Assembly: GCA_002356455.1 (NCBI GenBank)
Contig: AP017968.1
Coordinates: 1,984,001-2,048,000, forward strand
Origin: Fusobacterium varium
GTDB taxonomy: Bacteria > Fusobacteriota > Fusobacteriia > Fusobacteriales > Fusobacteriaceae
DNA: 64,000 nt
Reading direction: 5' to 3'
Shown here: positions 37,075 through 45,771 of the stretch, in pieces
Layout of the letters: each line of letters begins with the position of its first letter
How positions within the stretch are numbered: the stretch's first letter is position 1
Made by a program: the position numbers and the translations under genes
Notes under the pieces: generated by a model
Told to the model about the DNA's origin: nothing
Databases searched by the model: none
The model's input: only the letters and a program-made list of their open reading frames with translations

Positions 37075-37935
37075 TTAATATTCATTTGGAAGTTCTAAAA
37101 TTTCATCACATCTAAATACAGGACCATCCTTACACACATATTTATCCCCAATGTTGCAACGTCCGCATTTTCCTACACCACATTTCATTTTAAGTTCCAA
37201 TGTAGTGAATACCTGCTCTTTTTTAAATCCTATTTCTTCCAAACCTTGAAGTACAAATTTAATCATGATTGGAGGTCCACACACAAGAGCAACTTTGTTA
37301 TTATCAAGACCAAGCTCTTTTACATAGTTTGGTACAAATCCAACATGTCCATCCCATCCTTCAAATTCTCTGTCTACTGTCAGATGTACATTTGTATCTT
37401 TCTGAGCAGGCCATACTTTGAAAATATCATTTTGATGTACCAGATCATCTGGAGTACGTGACCCATAAACGATATCCACTTTTCCATAGTTTTCTCTGTT
37501 ATCCATTACATAGTTAATAACTGAACGAAGGGGAGCAAGCCCTATACCTCCAGCTATGAACAGAAGGTCTTTACCTTTCAATACATCTGCTTCTTCTACA
37601 GGGAAGTTATTTCCATATGGTCCTCTTATACCAATTTCTGCTCCTTCTTCAAGCTGATGTATATAGTCAGTTACTATTCCACATTTTTTTATACTGCATT
37701 CCATGTAATCTTTTACAGTAGGAGATGAAGTTATAGAAAATATAGCTTCTCCTATTGGAGGAACTGACAGCATAGCACATTGACCTGGCATAAAGTCAAA
37801 AGGTTTTCCTCCTTCTGGGCTCTCTATTCTAAATGTAGTAACATCAGGAGTATCTCTTCTGATATTAGTTATTATTGCCACTTTAGGCATTAAAGGATCA
37901 TTGTCATGATCATGACATCCGCAACCACAACTCAT
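37075..37935 (-). CDS. flxA: FlxA-like NAD(P)H-binding flavoprotein
   Basis: FAD/NAD(P) oxidoreductase of 286 aa in the ferredoxin-NADP reductase superfamily. FAD domain to about residue 115, NAD(P) domain with FIAGGIGLAPLRSV and the CGPP motif near residue 225, then a C-terminal CGVGKCGRCN...C site for a 2Fe-2S cluster. Expected to feed NADH electrons into the Hdr complex. Oddity: the N-terminus is MSCGCGCHDHDND, a Cys/His-rich cluster that could bind a metal. Gap of 1 base from flxB. Confidence 0.85.
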   Translation of the reverse strand: MSCGCGCHDHDNDPLMPKVAIITNIRRDTPDVTTFRIESPEGGKPFDFMPGQCAMLSVPPIGEAIFSITSSPTVKDYMECSIKKCGIVTDYIHQLEEGAEIGIRGPYGNNFPVEEADVLKGKDLLFIAGGIGLAPLRSVINYVMDNRENYGKVDIVYGSRTPDDLVHQNDIFKVWPAQKDTNVHLTVDREFEGWDGHVGFVPNYVKELGLDNNKVALVCGPPIMIKFVLQGLEEIGFKKEQVFTTLELKMKCGVGKCGRCNIGDKYVCKDGPVFRCDEILELPNEY

Positions 37936-37936
37936 A

Positions 37937-38965
37937 TTATTCCTCCCCCAATCTTTTTATTACTCTTACAATATTTAATCCCACAGGACATTTCTCAACA
38001 CATCTTCCACATCCTACACAAGAGTACATTCCCTCATGATTTTTTGGATAATATACAAGTTTGTGCATAAATCTTTGTCTTACTCTCTGTAATTGATTGG
38101 TTCTTGGATTTCCATGAGCCATACGAGTAAAGTCTGATATCATACAAGAGTCCCAACATCTATATCTTTCTCCAGCATTTCCTCCATCATAATCTTTTAC
38201 ATCATAGCAGTGACAAGTTGGACATACAAATGTACAAGAACCACATGCAAGGCACTTTTTGCTGATATCTCCCCAGAAATCTTCCATATCAAAAAGCTCC
38301 TGCTGTTCCTTTGTTATTTTTTTTGGATCAAGTTCTCTTAAAGGAAGTGACTCCATTTTCTCTTTAATTTCTTTTTTTAGTATTTCAAGAGCACTTATAT
38401 CTTCAGCTTCTTCAAGTATAGAAGATACAGAAGCTGTAAGTTTTTCTCCTTTTTCACTTTTAGTTTCCCATAAGATATAGTCTCCCATATCCCAAGTAAC
38501 TATATCAGAAGCTGGTGAAGCTTCAGCCGCCTCTATTCCAAAAGCACTGCAGAAACAAGTTTCTTCTGGTGAATTACATGCCATAGTTACTATGATTCCT
38601 TTTTCTCTATGGGCTCTATAATATGTGTCTACTGGTTCTCTCAGAAATATGTTATCCATTATTTTAAAACTTGCTGCATCACAGTTTCTTACACCAAAAA
38701 GTACATAATCTCTTCCCACTACATTCACTGGTGTCAGTTCAAGTTTTTTCCTTGTATTCTTAAATTTTAAATATGTTTCAGTTTGTGGAAAAACAAATTC
38801 TTTCACAGATGAATTTGTCTTAAGTACATCTAATCTTACATTTTTATTAACTGTATAACTTCCAAAATTTACAAGAGTACCATTTTCCATTGGAAGAAAT
38901 AAATCAAAATTATTATTAATAGCTTCCCATAATTCTGGCAATCTGCTTTTTAATACTTTTTTCAT
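37937..38965 (-). CDS. flxB: FlxB-like iron-sulfur protein
   Basis: A 342-aa 4Fe-4S protein resembling sulfite reductase subunit A and FlxB. The N-terminal 230 residues form a large domain with VLFGVRNCDAASF and CFCSAFG. Two cluster sites follow: CLACGSCTFVC-PTCHCYD (near residue 245) and CVGCGRCVEKC (near residue 319). Its start overlaps the flxC stop (TAATG). It should carry electrons from FlxA towards FlxD-HdrA. Confidence 0.8.
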   Translation of the reverse strand: MKKVLKSRLPELWEAINNNFDLFLPMENGTLVNFGSYTVNKNVRLDVLKTNSSVKEFVFPQTETYLKFKNTRKKLELTPVNVVGRDYVLFGVRNCDAASFKIMDNIFLREPVDTYYRAHREKGIIVTMACNSPEETCFCSAFGIEAAEASPASDIVTWDMGDYILWETKSEKGEKLTASVSSILEEAEDISALEILKKEIKEKMESLPLRELDPKKITKEQQELFDMEDFWGDISKKCLACGSCTFVCPTCHCYDVKDYDGGNAGERYRCWDSCMISDFTRMAHGNPRTNQLQRVRQRFMHKLVYYPKNHEGMYSCVGCGRCVEKCPVGLNIVRVIKRLGEE

Positions 38966-39840
38966 TATTTACCTCCTTTTTTTACTGCAAAATTATCTTT
39001 ATCTTCTAGAGTATATGATACCAATGGTGCTGGAGTTTCAGAATCAAGTCCTGCTTCCCATGTTCCATAAGTTTCATTAATATCTTTTATTATTTTTCTA
39101 TTTAATAAATCAAGTCTGATATGAGCAGGACATATTCTTGCACATTCTCCACAGTCCACACAGTTTCCAGCTACATGGTAAGCTCTTGTCAAGTGGAAGA
39201 ATCCATTTTCAGGAGCTACATTAGCTTTTCCTAAAACATTTATCTCATCATTATCAAATACACATTTTACACAGCTGCATGCTGGACATATATTACGACA
39301 GACATTACATCTGATACATCTTGAAAATTCATTACTCCAGAATTCATATCTTTCATCAGCAGTCATATTTTCAAGTATTTTTACTTCTCTAAATCTCTCT
39401 TCAGTATCAACTTCAGAAGTTATTTCCTCCCCTAACAGTTCATCATATACTACTGGAGTAGGATGAAGACAAGTTTCACATTTTGTATATTTATTATTTT
39501 TAGAATCAACCATTCCATTACATGGAACTCCCCATATATAAACTTTTTCTCTGTCTATTCTATGGTCCTTTAATAGCTGGTTTAATCCTAATGAATCGCA
39601 TCCTTTTAAAAATATTCCAATTTTTTCATATTTCTGTGTTTGTTCCATAAGGTATTTGCTTAGGTTGTTTATACAGTAAGCATCTAATACAAGTTTATCT
39701 GCCTGTTCAGCATCAGTGATGAAAACTGGTATAGATTCAAATGAGAAATCTCCTTTTTCCCAACCAATTACCATTTGGACTTTATTACTTGAAAGTGCTT
39801 CTTTAGCTATTTTTCTAATTTTTTCAGTCATTATTTCCAT
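38965..39840 (-). CDS. flxC: FlxC-like iron-sulfur protein
   Basis: A 291-aa protein with two 4Fe-4S sites in the C-terminal half (CIRCNVCRNIC-PACSC near residue 180 and CVDCGECARIC near residue 235) and extra Cys at CETCLHP. The N-terminal part resembles F420-hydrogenase beta-type or FlxC proteins. I use the first ATG, with GAGGG upstream; it overlaps flxD by 10 bases. Role inferred from operon and cluster layout. Confidence 0.78.
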   Translation of the reverse strand: MEIMTEKIRKIAKEALSSNKVQMVIGWEKGDFSFESIPVFITDAEQADKLVLDAYCINNLSKYLMEQTQKYEKIGIFLKGCDSLGLNQLLKDHRIDREKVYIWGVPCNGMVDSKNNKYTKCETCLHPTPVVYDELLGEEITSEVDTEERFREVKILENMTADERYEFWSNEFSRCIRCNVCRNICPACSCVKCVFDNDEINVLGKANVAPENGFFHLTRAYHVAGNCVDCGECARICPAHIRLDLLNRKIIKDINETYGTWEAGLDSETPAPLVSYTLEDKDNFAVKKGGK

Positions 39841-40280
39841 CTACCATCCCTCAACTTTTTATTTGGTCCAAGTCTATGAACGTTTTCCAATACTTCATTC
39901 ATTACTGTAGCAAATTTATTTGCTTCTGCAGCTGATATCCAGTCTATTTTAAAACGTTCTTTTTCTATTCCCATATATTCAAGAAGATTGATGAAAACAG
40001 AGAAACGACGTCTTGTGTAATAGTTTCCTGTTGAGTAGTGGCAGTCCCCTGGATGACATCCTGCAATAACTACTCCATCTGCACCTTTTTGGAAAGCACG
40101 AATTATGAAGTTAGTATTTACTCTGCAAGAGCATGGAACACGAATTATTTTTACATTAGCAGGGTAGTTCAATCTGCTTGTCCCTGCTAGGTCTGCACCT
40201 GCATAACTACACCAGTTACAGCAGAATGCAACTATCAAAGGTTTGAATTCTTCTTTTTCTACTTTTTCTACAGACGACAT
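39831..40280 (-). CDS. flxD: MvhD/FlxD-type 2Fe-2S subunit
   Basis: A 149-aa homologue of MvhD, which links an electron donor to HdrA. Cysteines in FCCNWCSYAGADLAG, VPCSCRVN, and AGCHPGDCHYSTGNYYTRRR (first part AGCHPGDCHYS) match the family. Overlaps hdrA by 13 bases, so the two are likely translationally coupled, in keeping with direct contact of the proteins. Confidence 0.9.
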   Translation of the reverse strand: MSSVEKVEKEEFKPLIVAFCCNWCSYAGADLAGTSRLNYPANVKIIRVPCSCRVNTNFIIRAFQKGADGVVIAGCHPGDCHYSTGNYYTRRRFSVFINLLEYMGIEKERFKIDWISAAEANKFATVMNEVLENVHRLGPNKKLRDGRWK

Positions 40281-42253
40281 ATTGCATCTACCTCCGCCAT
40301 AATTTGTTTATTTGAGAATCCTCTCAGGTCAATTGCTCCTGGACGGCAAGATACTGTACATCCTCCACATCCTTGACATAGTGCATCATTTACTGTTGCC
40401 ACTAATCTTCTTACAACTTTTCCATGGTCTCTGATATCAGTCATTTTTAGAGAGATAGCATCGTATGGACACATTTGTGCACATTGACCACATCCACTGC
40501 AAAGATCTGTATTTACAGAAGATACACAAGGGTTATTTACAAGTTTATCCTTGCAAAGCAGAATTATTGCTTTTGCTGCTGCTGCACTGGCTTGTGCCAC
40601 TGTTTCAGGAATATCTTTAGGTCCTTGACAAGCTCCTGCTAAGTATATTCCTGCTGAAGCTGTTTCTACTGGTTTTAGTTTTGGATGTGCCTCTGTAAAG
40701 AAGTTGTTTGTATCTGTACTGATGTTAAGCTTTCTTTTTAAAGCTACTGCATCATCTTTAGCTCTTGTAGCTGCTGCCAGTACTACCATATCAGCATCTA
40801 TTACAACTGTCTGTCCAGTAAGTGCATCTACACCATTTACCATTAGTTTATCCCCTTCTGGGAATACTTTTCCAACCATACCTTTGATATATTGAACTCC
40901 ATATTCTTCAACTGCTCTTCTCTGGAATTCATCAAAGTTTTTACCAGGTGTTCTTACATCTATATAGAATACATATGCTTCAATATCTGGGTATTTATCT
41001 CTAAGAAGCATTGCATGTTTTGCTGTATACATACAACAGATTTTTGAACAGTAAGGTTTTCCTCTGTCACTTGTATCTCTTGAACCAACACATTGTACAA
41101 AAACTACTTTCTTAGGTTTTGTATGATCTGAAGGTTTAAGGAATTTTCCGTGAGTAGGTCCCGCTGCATTTGTAAGTCTTTCAAACTCCAGCGAAGTTAT
41201 TACATTAGGGTGAGAATAATTATATTCACCTAACTTCTCAAGATTGATAAGGTCATATCCAGTAGCTACTACTATAGCTCCATATCTTTCTTCTATAATT
41301 TCATCTTTTTGAGAGAAATCTATAGCTTTTGCCATACAAAGTTTTTCACAGATTCCACATTTTCCAGTTGCCATTTTTATACATTGAGTACTATCGATTA
41401 CTGGTACATTAGGTACTGCCTGTGCAAATGCTTTATATATAGCTCCTCTTTTAGTTAGATTTTCTTCAAATTCATTTCCTGCTTTTCTTGAAGGACATTT
41501 TTCAACACAGATTCCACACCCTGTACATTTATCCATATCTACATAACGAGCTTTTTTCTTTATAGATACTGTAAAGTTTCCTACATAACCATTTACAGCT
41601 TCTATTTCACTGTATGTATGTAAAGTAATGTTTGGATGCATAGAAGCATCAACCATTTTAGGTGTTAAGATACAAGCTGAACAGTCAAGTGTAGGGAATG
41701 TCTTATCTAACTGAGCCATTTTTCCACCTATACTTGGTTGCTTCTCAACTATATCTACTTTGAATCCAGCATCAGCTATATCAAGGGCTGTCTGTATGCC
41801 AGCAATTCCCCCTCCAATTACCAATGCTCTTTTTTCTACTCCACTCTCTCCAGATACTAACGGAGCATTAAGAATAGCTTTTGCCACAGCAGCTTTTACA
41901 AGTGCTATTGCTTTTTCTGTTCCCTGCTCTTTATCTTTGTGTACCCATGAACAGTGTTCTCTTATATTCGCTATCTCAACAAGATATGGGTTCAATCCAG
42001 CTTTTGCAGCTGCATTACGAAATGTTGTTTCATGCATTCTAGGAGAACATGAAGCAACTACTACTCTATCTAAATTATATTCTTTTATAGCATCTTTTAA
42101 TAAATTTTGCCCTATCTCAGAGCACATATATTGATAATTTGTTGAATAAACTACTCCAGGAATATCCTTTGCTACCTCAGATACTCTCTCTACATCTACA
42201 GTACCTGCTATATTATTCCCGCACCAACAAACAAAAACTCCAACTCTTTGCAA
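40268..42253 (-). CDS. hdrA: heterodisulfide reductase subunit A-like, bifurcating flavoprotein
   Basis: HdrA of 661 aa, the site of flavin-based electron bifurcation. N-terminal VFVCWCGNNIAGTVDV, FAD loop ALVIGGGIAGIQTALD near residue 143, LDCSACILTPKM, ferredoxin site CTGCGICVEKC, CGICEKLC, and a C-terminal pair CSGCGQCAQMC and CQGCGGCTVSC. The start is a TTG with AGGAGG seven bases upstream. It belongs with HdrB, HdrC and FlxD. Bacteria lack the CoM-CoB disulfide, so the physiological acceptor must differ; the fumarate reductase of this operon is the likely one (inference). Confidence 0.92.
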   Translation of the reverse strand: MQRVGVFVCWCGNNIAGTVDVERVSEVAKDIPGVVYSTNYQYMCSEIGQNLLKDAIKEYNLDRVVVASCSPRMHETTFRNAAAKAGLNPYLVEIANIREHCSWVHKDKEQGTEKAIALVKAAVAKAILNAPLVSGESGVEKRALVIGGGIAGIQTALDIADAGFKVDIVEKQPSIGGKMAQLDKTFPTLDCSACILTPKMVDASMHPNITLHTYSEIEAVNGYVGNFTVSIKKKARYVDMDKCTGCGICVEKCPSRKAGNEFEENLTKRGAIYKAFAQAVPNVPVIDSTQCIKMATGKCGICEKLCMAKAIDFSQKDEIIEERYGAIVVATGYDLINLEKLGEYNYSHPNVITSLEFERLTNAAGPTHGKFLKPSDHTKPKKVVFVQCVGSRDTSDRGKPYCSKICCMYTAKHAMLLRDKYPDIEAYVFYIDVRTPGKNFDEFQRRAVEEYGVQYIKGMVGKVFPEGDKLMVNGVDALTGQTVVIDADMVVLAAATRAKDDAVALKRKLNISTDTNNFFTEAHPKLKPVETASAGIYLAGACQGPKDIPETVAQASAAAAKAIILLCKDKLVNNPCVSSVNTDLCSGCGQCAQMCPYDAISLKMTDIRDHGKVVRRLVATVNDALCQGCGGCTVSCRPGAIDLRGFSNKQIMAEVDAICRL

Positions 42254-42277
42254 TCTCTTTCCTCCTCACAAAACAGT

Positions 42278-42691
42278 TTATTTACTATATTTACGAAATG
42301 CACTAACAATAGCTTGCTGCGGCATTTTTTTATCTGACATTATTTCTGGTACATCTTCAGGAATTAATTTACTGCTTCCTTTTTTTCTTACAATAGTTAG
42401 ACGAACTGCTTCCATCAGTTTACAAAGATCTACATTTCTAGGACAACGAGAAGCACAAGTGAAACAAGAAGCACAAGTCCATATAGTTTTACTATTTTTT
42501 ATTGTTTCTACATCTCCCATTTGCAGATATCTTATTACCTGATGAGGAAGTATATCCATTCCATCTGTAGCGGGACATCCAGCAGAACATTTTCCACACT
42601 GCATACAGTTTGCTGTTTTTTCTCTACTAATTTCTTCTATTATAAGTACATCTTTTTTATCTTTATTGAAAACTACTTTATCTCTTTCCAA
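42278..42691 (-). CDS. hdrC: heterodisulfide reductase subunit C-like
   Basis: HdrC-type ferredoxin of 137 aa with two 4Fe-4S sites, CMQCGKCSAGC (near residue 34) and CASCFTCASRC (near residue 74). It bridges HdrA and HdrB. The start is a TTG with GGGAGG upstream, the same rare choice as in hdrA. Gaps of 24-27 bases to its neighbours. Confidence 0.9.
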   Translation of the reverse strand: MERDKVVFNKDKKDVLIIEEISREKTANCMQCGKCSAGCPATDGMDILPHQVIRYLQMGDVETIKNSKTIWTCASCFTCASRCPRNVDLCKLMEAVRLTIVRKKGSSKLIPEDVPEIMSDKKMPQQAIVSAFRKYSK

Positions 42692-42718
42692 TTTTTCCTC
42701 CCTGTCTTTAGAAATACT

Positions 42719-43489
42719 TTACTTAACTCCTAAAGCTTCAGCCAAAATCTCTGAAAAATAACTTACAGATGCTGTATCTTTAAGTTCCAAGTTATACTTG
42801 CACAAAGGACAAGCTGTAACAATTTCCTCTGCTCCATTATCCAAAGCTGATTTTATTATCTTACTGCTCATTTTTTCTGTAAGCTCTTTATTATTTACAG
42901 CAAGATATGCTCCACAGCATTCTGTCCTATATGGGTAAAGTACTGGAGTTCCTCCAAGTGCTTTTATGAAATTTTCTATTATTGATGGATTTTCTGGATC
43001 ATCAAAATTCATTGCTTTTTTAGGTTTTAAAAGCATACATCCATAATAAGCTGCAATTTTACGATTCAAAGGTTTCACGACTTTTTCTGCTATCTTATCA
43101 AATCCTATTTCATCTCTTAACATTTCAAGATAGTGAATTACTTCACCTTCTCCTGAGTAGTTGTTTTCTAATTGCAGATAATTATTAACTTTTCTTCTCA
43201 TATCTTCATTAGATTTTAATTCTTCATTTGTTCTTTTGATTACATGATGACATGCAGAACATATAGTCACAAGTTTCTCTCCCTTGGCATAAGAAGCAGC
43301 TAAACTTCTTACTGAAGAAAGTTTTGTAGCAATTTCATCTGAACCTAATGGAAATACAGCACCACAGCATTGCCAATCTTTCTGCTCTTCCAATTCTACA
43401 CCTAAAGCAGCAGCTGAATCTAAGGCATATTTCTCAAGGTCTTGTGCTTTAGTTTTTAAAGTACAACCAGGATAATAGCTAAATTTCAT
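42719..43489 (-). CDS. hdrB: heterodisulfide reductase subunit B-like
   Basis: HdrB of 256 aa with both CCG-type Cys motifs intact: YYPGC, WQCCG and CSACH (first domain), then AAYYGC, TECCGAY and CPLC (second domain). In methanogens these hold two non-cubane 4Fe-4S clusters that reduce a disulfide. First gene of the operon. Either it reduces an unknown bacterial disulfide or it delivers electrons to the fumarate reductase Fe-S subunit. Confidence 0.92.
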   Translation of the reverse strand: MKFSYYPGCTLKTKAQDLEKYALDSAAALGVELEEQKDWQCCGAVFPLGSDEIATKLSSVRSLAASYAKGEKLVTICSACHHVIKRTNEELKSNEDMRRKVNNYLQLENNYSGEGEVIHYLEMLRDEIGFDKIAEKVVKPLNRKIAAYYGCMLLKPKKAMNFDDPENPSIIENFIKALGGTPVLYPYRTECCGAYLAVNNKELTEKMSSKIIKSALDNGAEEIVTACPLCKYNLELKDTASVSYFSEILAEALGVK

Positions 43490-44153
43490 TTCTTCTCTTC
43501 CCTCCCTATTATTAAATTAATATCTTTTAATTTCTATTTTTGTAAAAAAACTTTTATTTACTGTATCTTATAAAACCAATTTTCCATTTGTGAACTATTT
43601 TGGAAATCAAAGTTTTAATTAAGTACTAAATATATTAATATATTTATAATATATTGTACACGATATGTCAAATGTTTTTTTATAGATTTTTCCATAAAAA
43701 AGAATTTATATCCTCTTTGTTGAGATTAGATGTTTATATCCAAATCCTATATAGCTGACTTTATAGAGTTTTTTTATAAAATTGAAAGGAGAAATAATAA
43801 AGAAAAAAAACAGTTTAATAAATAAATTTAATTGTAGTTTGATAATTTTTTATTATTTTAAAAATAATTAATTACAATTATTACTTAAATAAATTTTTTT
43901 ATAAAAATACATTATTCTTTAATCTATTTTATAGAGTCTAAATTAATCTTTTTCCAAATTAACAAATATTATTCTAAATAATGATAGAAAAATTAGAATA
44001 TAATATATAGATTTCAATTTTTTATTTCTAAATATATTCTATATTATCAAGAAATAAAAATTACTTTATAATTTTAATGAGATTTTAATTTCTCTTTTAT
44101 TATATTTTTCTCTTCTAAAAAACTATTTTCTTCATATTATTGTAGTCCAAAAT
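43490..44153. other. long AT-rich intergenic region
   Basis: About 660 bases between the divergent hdrB and DUF2628-like genes. Apart from the minus-strand promoter at 43643-43671 I see no open frame with a ribosome site, no tRNA-like fold and no clear terminator. The roughly 147-base leader before hdrB could hold a regulatory element I do not recognise. Confidence 0.4.
43643..43671 (-). promoter_or_regulatory. promoter of the Hdr-Flx-fumarate reductase operon
   Basis: On the minus strand a perfect TTGACA (43666-43671), a 17-base spacer and TATAAA (43643-43648). RNA would start near 43636, giving a leader of about 147 bases. Surrounding AT-rich repeats could be an operator. Confidence 0.75.
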
Positions 44154-44182
44154 TTGACTTATTTTTCTATTTTTGGTATAAT
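44154..44182 (+). promoter_or_regulatory. promoter of the DUF2628-like gene
   Basis: TTGACT (44154-44159), 17-base spacer, TATAAT (44177-44182): a near-consensus sigma-70 promoter 35 bases before the ATG. Confidence 0.85.
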
Positions 44183-44216
44183 CGATTATATATAGTACTA
44201 TCATAGGAGGTATACT

Positions 44217-44630
44217 ATGAAAAATCCACTGTTAATAGAAGATGTTGAATTTATTGAAAATAATATTGAGTGCTTTCAGGAACATGTTGGAAGCGGTTTC
44301 AATCATTATATGAATGAATGGCTTTCTGATAATGTAAAATTTAATTTTTGGGCATTTTTTCTGGCTCCTTTCTGGCTAGGTTATCGTGGCCTTTATGAAT
44401 ATGCCATTTTATATATAATTTTTATTAATATTACTTCAGACCATCTTCCTTCAGTATACTTGGCATTTATTTTTCTTTTCCCTACATATCTAGGCTTTAA
44501 AGGAAATATTTTATATTTTGAAAAAGTGAAAAATAACATAAAAAAAGGCAGAAGAGCAAGTGGCGGCGTGATAGGAATTATTATTGTGATACTTCTTCAA
44601 GTTGCTGTTTTTAATGTATTTTACAATTAA
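44217..44630 (+). CDS. DUF2628-like small membrane protein
   Basis: A 137-aa protein with a soluble N-terminus (about 45 residues), then three hydrophobic segments. FNFWAFFLAPFWLGYRGLYEYA is represented here by FNFWAFFLAPFWLGYRGLY, the signature of DUF2628 proteins, in which a Trp/Phe-rich helix precedes a short loop. GGAGG upstream of the ATG and a strong promoter. Single gene. Function unknown in the family. Confidence 0.75.
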   Translation: MKNPLLIEDVEFIENNIECFQEHVGSGFNHYMNEWLSDNVKFNFWAFFLAPFWLGYRGLYEYAILYIIFINITSDHLPSVYLAFIFLFPTYLGFKGNILYFEKVKNNIKKGRRASGGVIGIIIVILLQVAVFNVFYN

Positions 44631-44726
44631 ATAAAAAATGAGTGGTTAATAAATAAAATTAGATTTTTTCAGTAAAAAGATTTTCATTAATTTTATTCAT
44701 AAAATATATAGAAATACAACAATTAA

Positions 44727-44755
44727 AATTTCATAGCTATTTAGCTACTGAAATT
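44727..44755 (-). terminator. possible terminator downstream of nfi
   Basis: AATTTCA and TGAAATT (7 bp) with an inner AGCT/AGCT pairing. On the minus strand it is followed by TTTAATTG, and it lies about 108 bases past the endonuclease V stop. Weak U tract, so tentative. Confidence 0.4.
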
Positions 44756-44862
44756 CACTTTAACTAATATATTCTTTTTTACATTTTATTTATTTCATTA
44801 ATTATGACAAATCTTTTCAATTTTTTAAATTCTAATTCTGCTTATAAATCACTCATTTTATA

Positions 44863-45570
44863 TTACCTATTATTTTTATAGAAATCTCTCATTTTATGTG
44901 TTGCTATATCTGCATATCTTGTTGGAAGTGGAATATGACTTTCCTTTCCTATCAACATCATTATTATTTCAATAGCTGTTTCCAGTTTTATGTGATTACC
45001 TACTGATACAAATATGGGTTTTACTCCTTTATGTGTCCTCAAAGCTGCACCATATACTTTATTTTCTATTACTATTTTAGTATAGGCTCCCTTTATATCC
45101 TCTGGCATTATAAATTCTGTCTCATCTATTTTATAATAACTTTTAGCAACTCCTATAGATGGTTTATTTAAGTAAAAAGAAGCATGAGTTGCTATTCCCA
45201 TATTTCTTGGATGAAGATAGCCATTTCCATCAAAAACATATAAGTCTGCTTTAATACTTAATTTTTCAACTGTTTCTAATATCAATGAAAGTTCTCTAAA
45301 CGATAAATATCCTGCTATATATGGAAACACTATATCTCCTTTAGTATTTTTTTCTTCAATAATCTCTCTTGTGTTCATATCGATAACAGTTATACAACAC
45401 ACAGCAGTTTCCTTTTTATTTTCCATCCAATATGCTAAATCTATCCCAGCCACATATTTGATATCTTCTATTTTAAAATCATCTTTTAATTCAACTTTAT
45501 TTCTTAATTCTAACTGTATTTCTTTACATCTATCCTCTGATATAAATAAAAAATCTTTTTTATAATTCAT
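44863..45570 (-). CDS. nfi: endonuclease V
   Basis: DNA repair enzyme that nicks near deoxyinosine. 235 aa, normal. The catalytic Asp lies in YVAGIDLAYW (near residue 43), the second acid in LYVFDGNGYLHPRNMG, which also holds the substrate-binding loop, and a third acidic site follows in AIEIIMMLIG. Start with GAGG upstream. Monocistronic, beside the insertion sequence. Confidence 0.92.
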   Translation of the reverse strand: MNYKKDFLFISEDRCKEIQLELRNKVELKDDFKIEDIKYVAGIDLAYWMENKKETAVCCITVIDMNTREIIEEKNTKGDIVFPYIAGYLSFRELSLILETVEKLSIKADLYVFDGNGYLHPRNMGIATHASFYLNKPSIGVAKSYYKIDETEFIMPEDIKGAYTKIVIENKVYGAALRTHKGVKPIFVSVGNHIKLETAIEIIMMLIGKESHIPLPTRYADIATHKMRDFYKNNR

Positions 45571-45613
45571 AGTTCCTCACTTAATTATTTTATAATTTAT
45601 TTTTTATAAAGTA

Positions 45614-45632
45614 AAAGGGGCTGTTGCAAATT
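45614..45632 (+). repeat. IS left inverted repeat
   Basis: AAAGGGGCTGTTGCAAATT, exact complement of the right end. Confidence 0.93.
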
Positions 45633-45771
45633 AGTGATTGATAAACTAATTTGTGCAGCTTCTCTTATTTTTCATAAAAAAATAGAAATCTATTTTATAG
45701 ATTTCTGCTAATTTATATTTTTATATTTATTTTTAAGTATCAAAAAAAGAAGTAGATGATTTTTTATTTAT

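Noticed and set aside
43490-44153. tRNA or other RNA gene in the long AT-rich gap
   Set aside because: No cloverleaf, CCA end or conserved T-loop (GTTCRA) was found.
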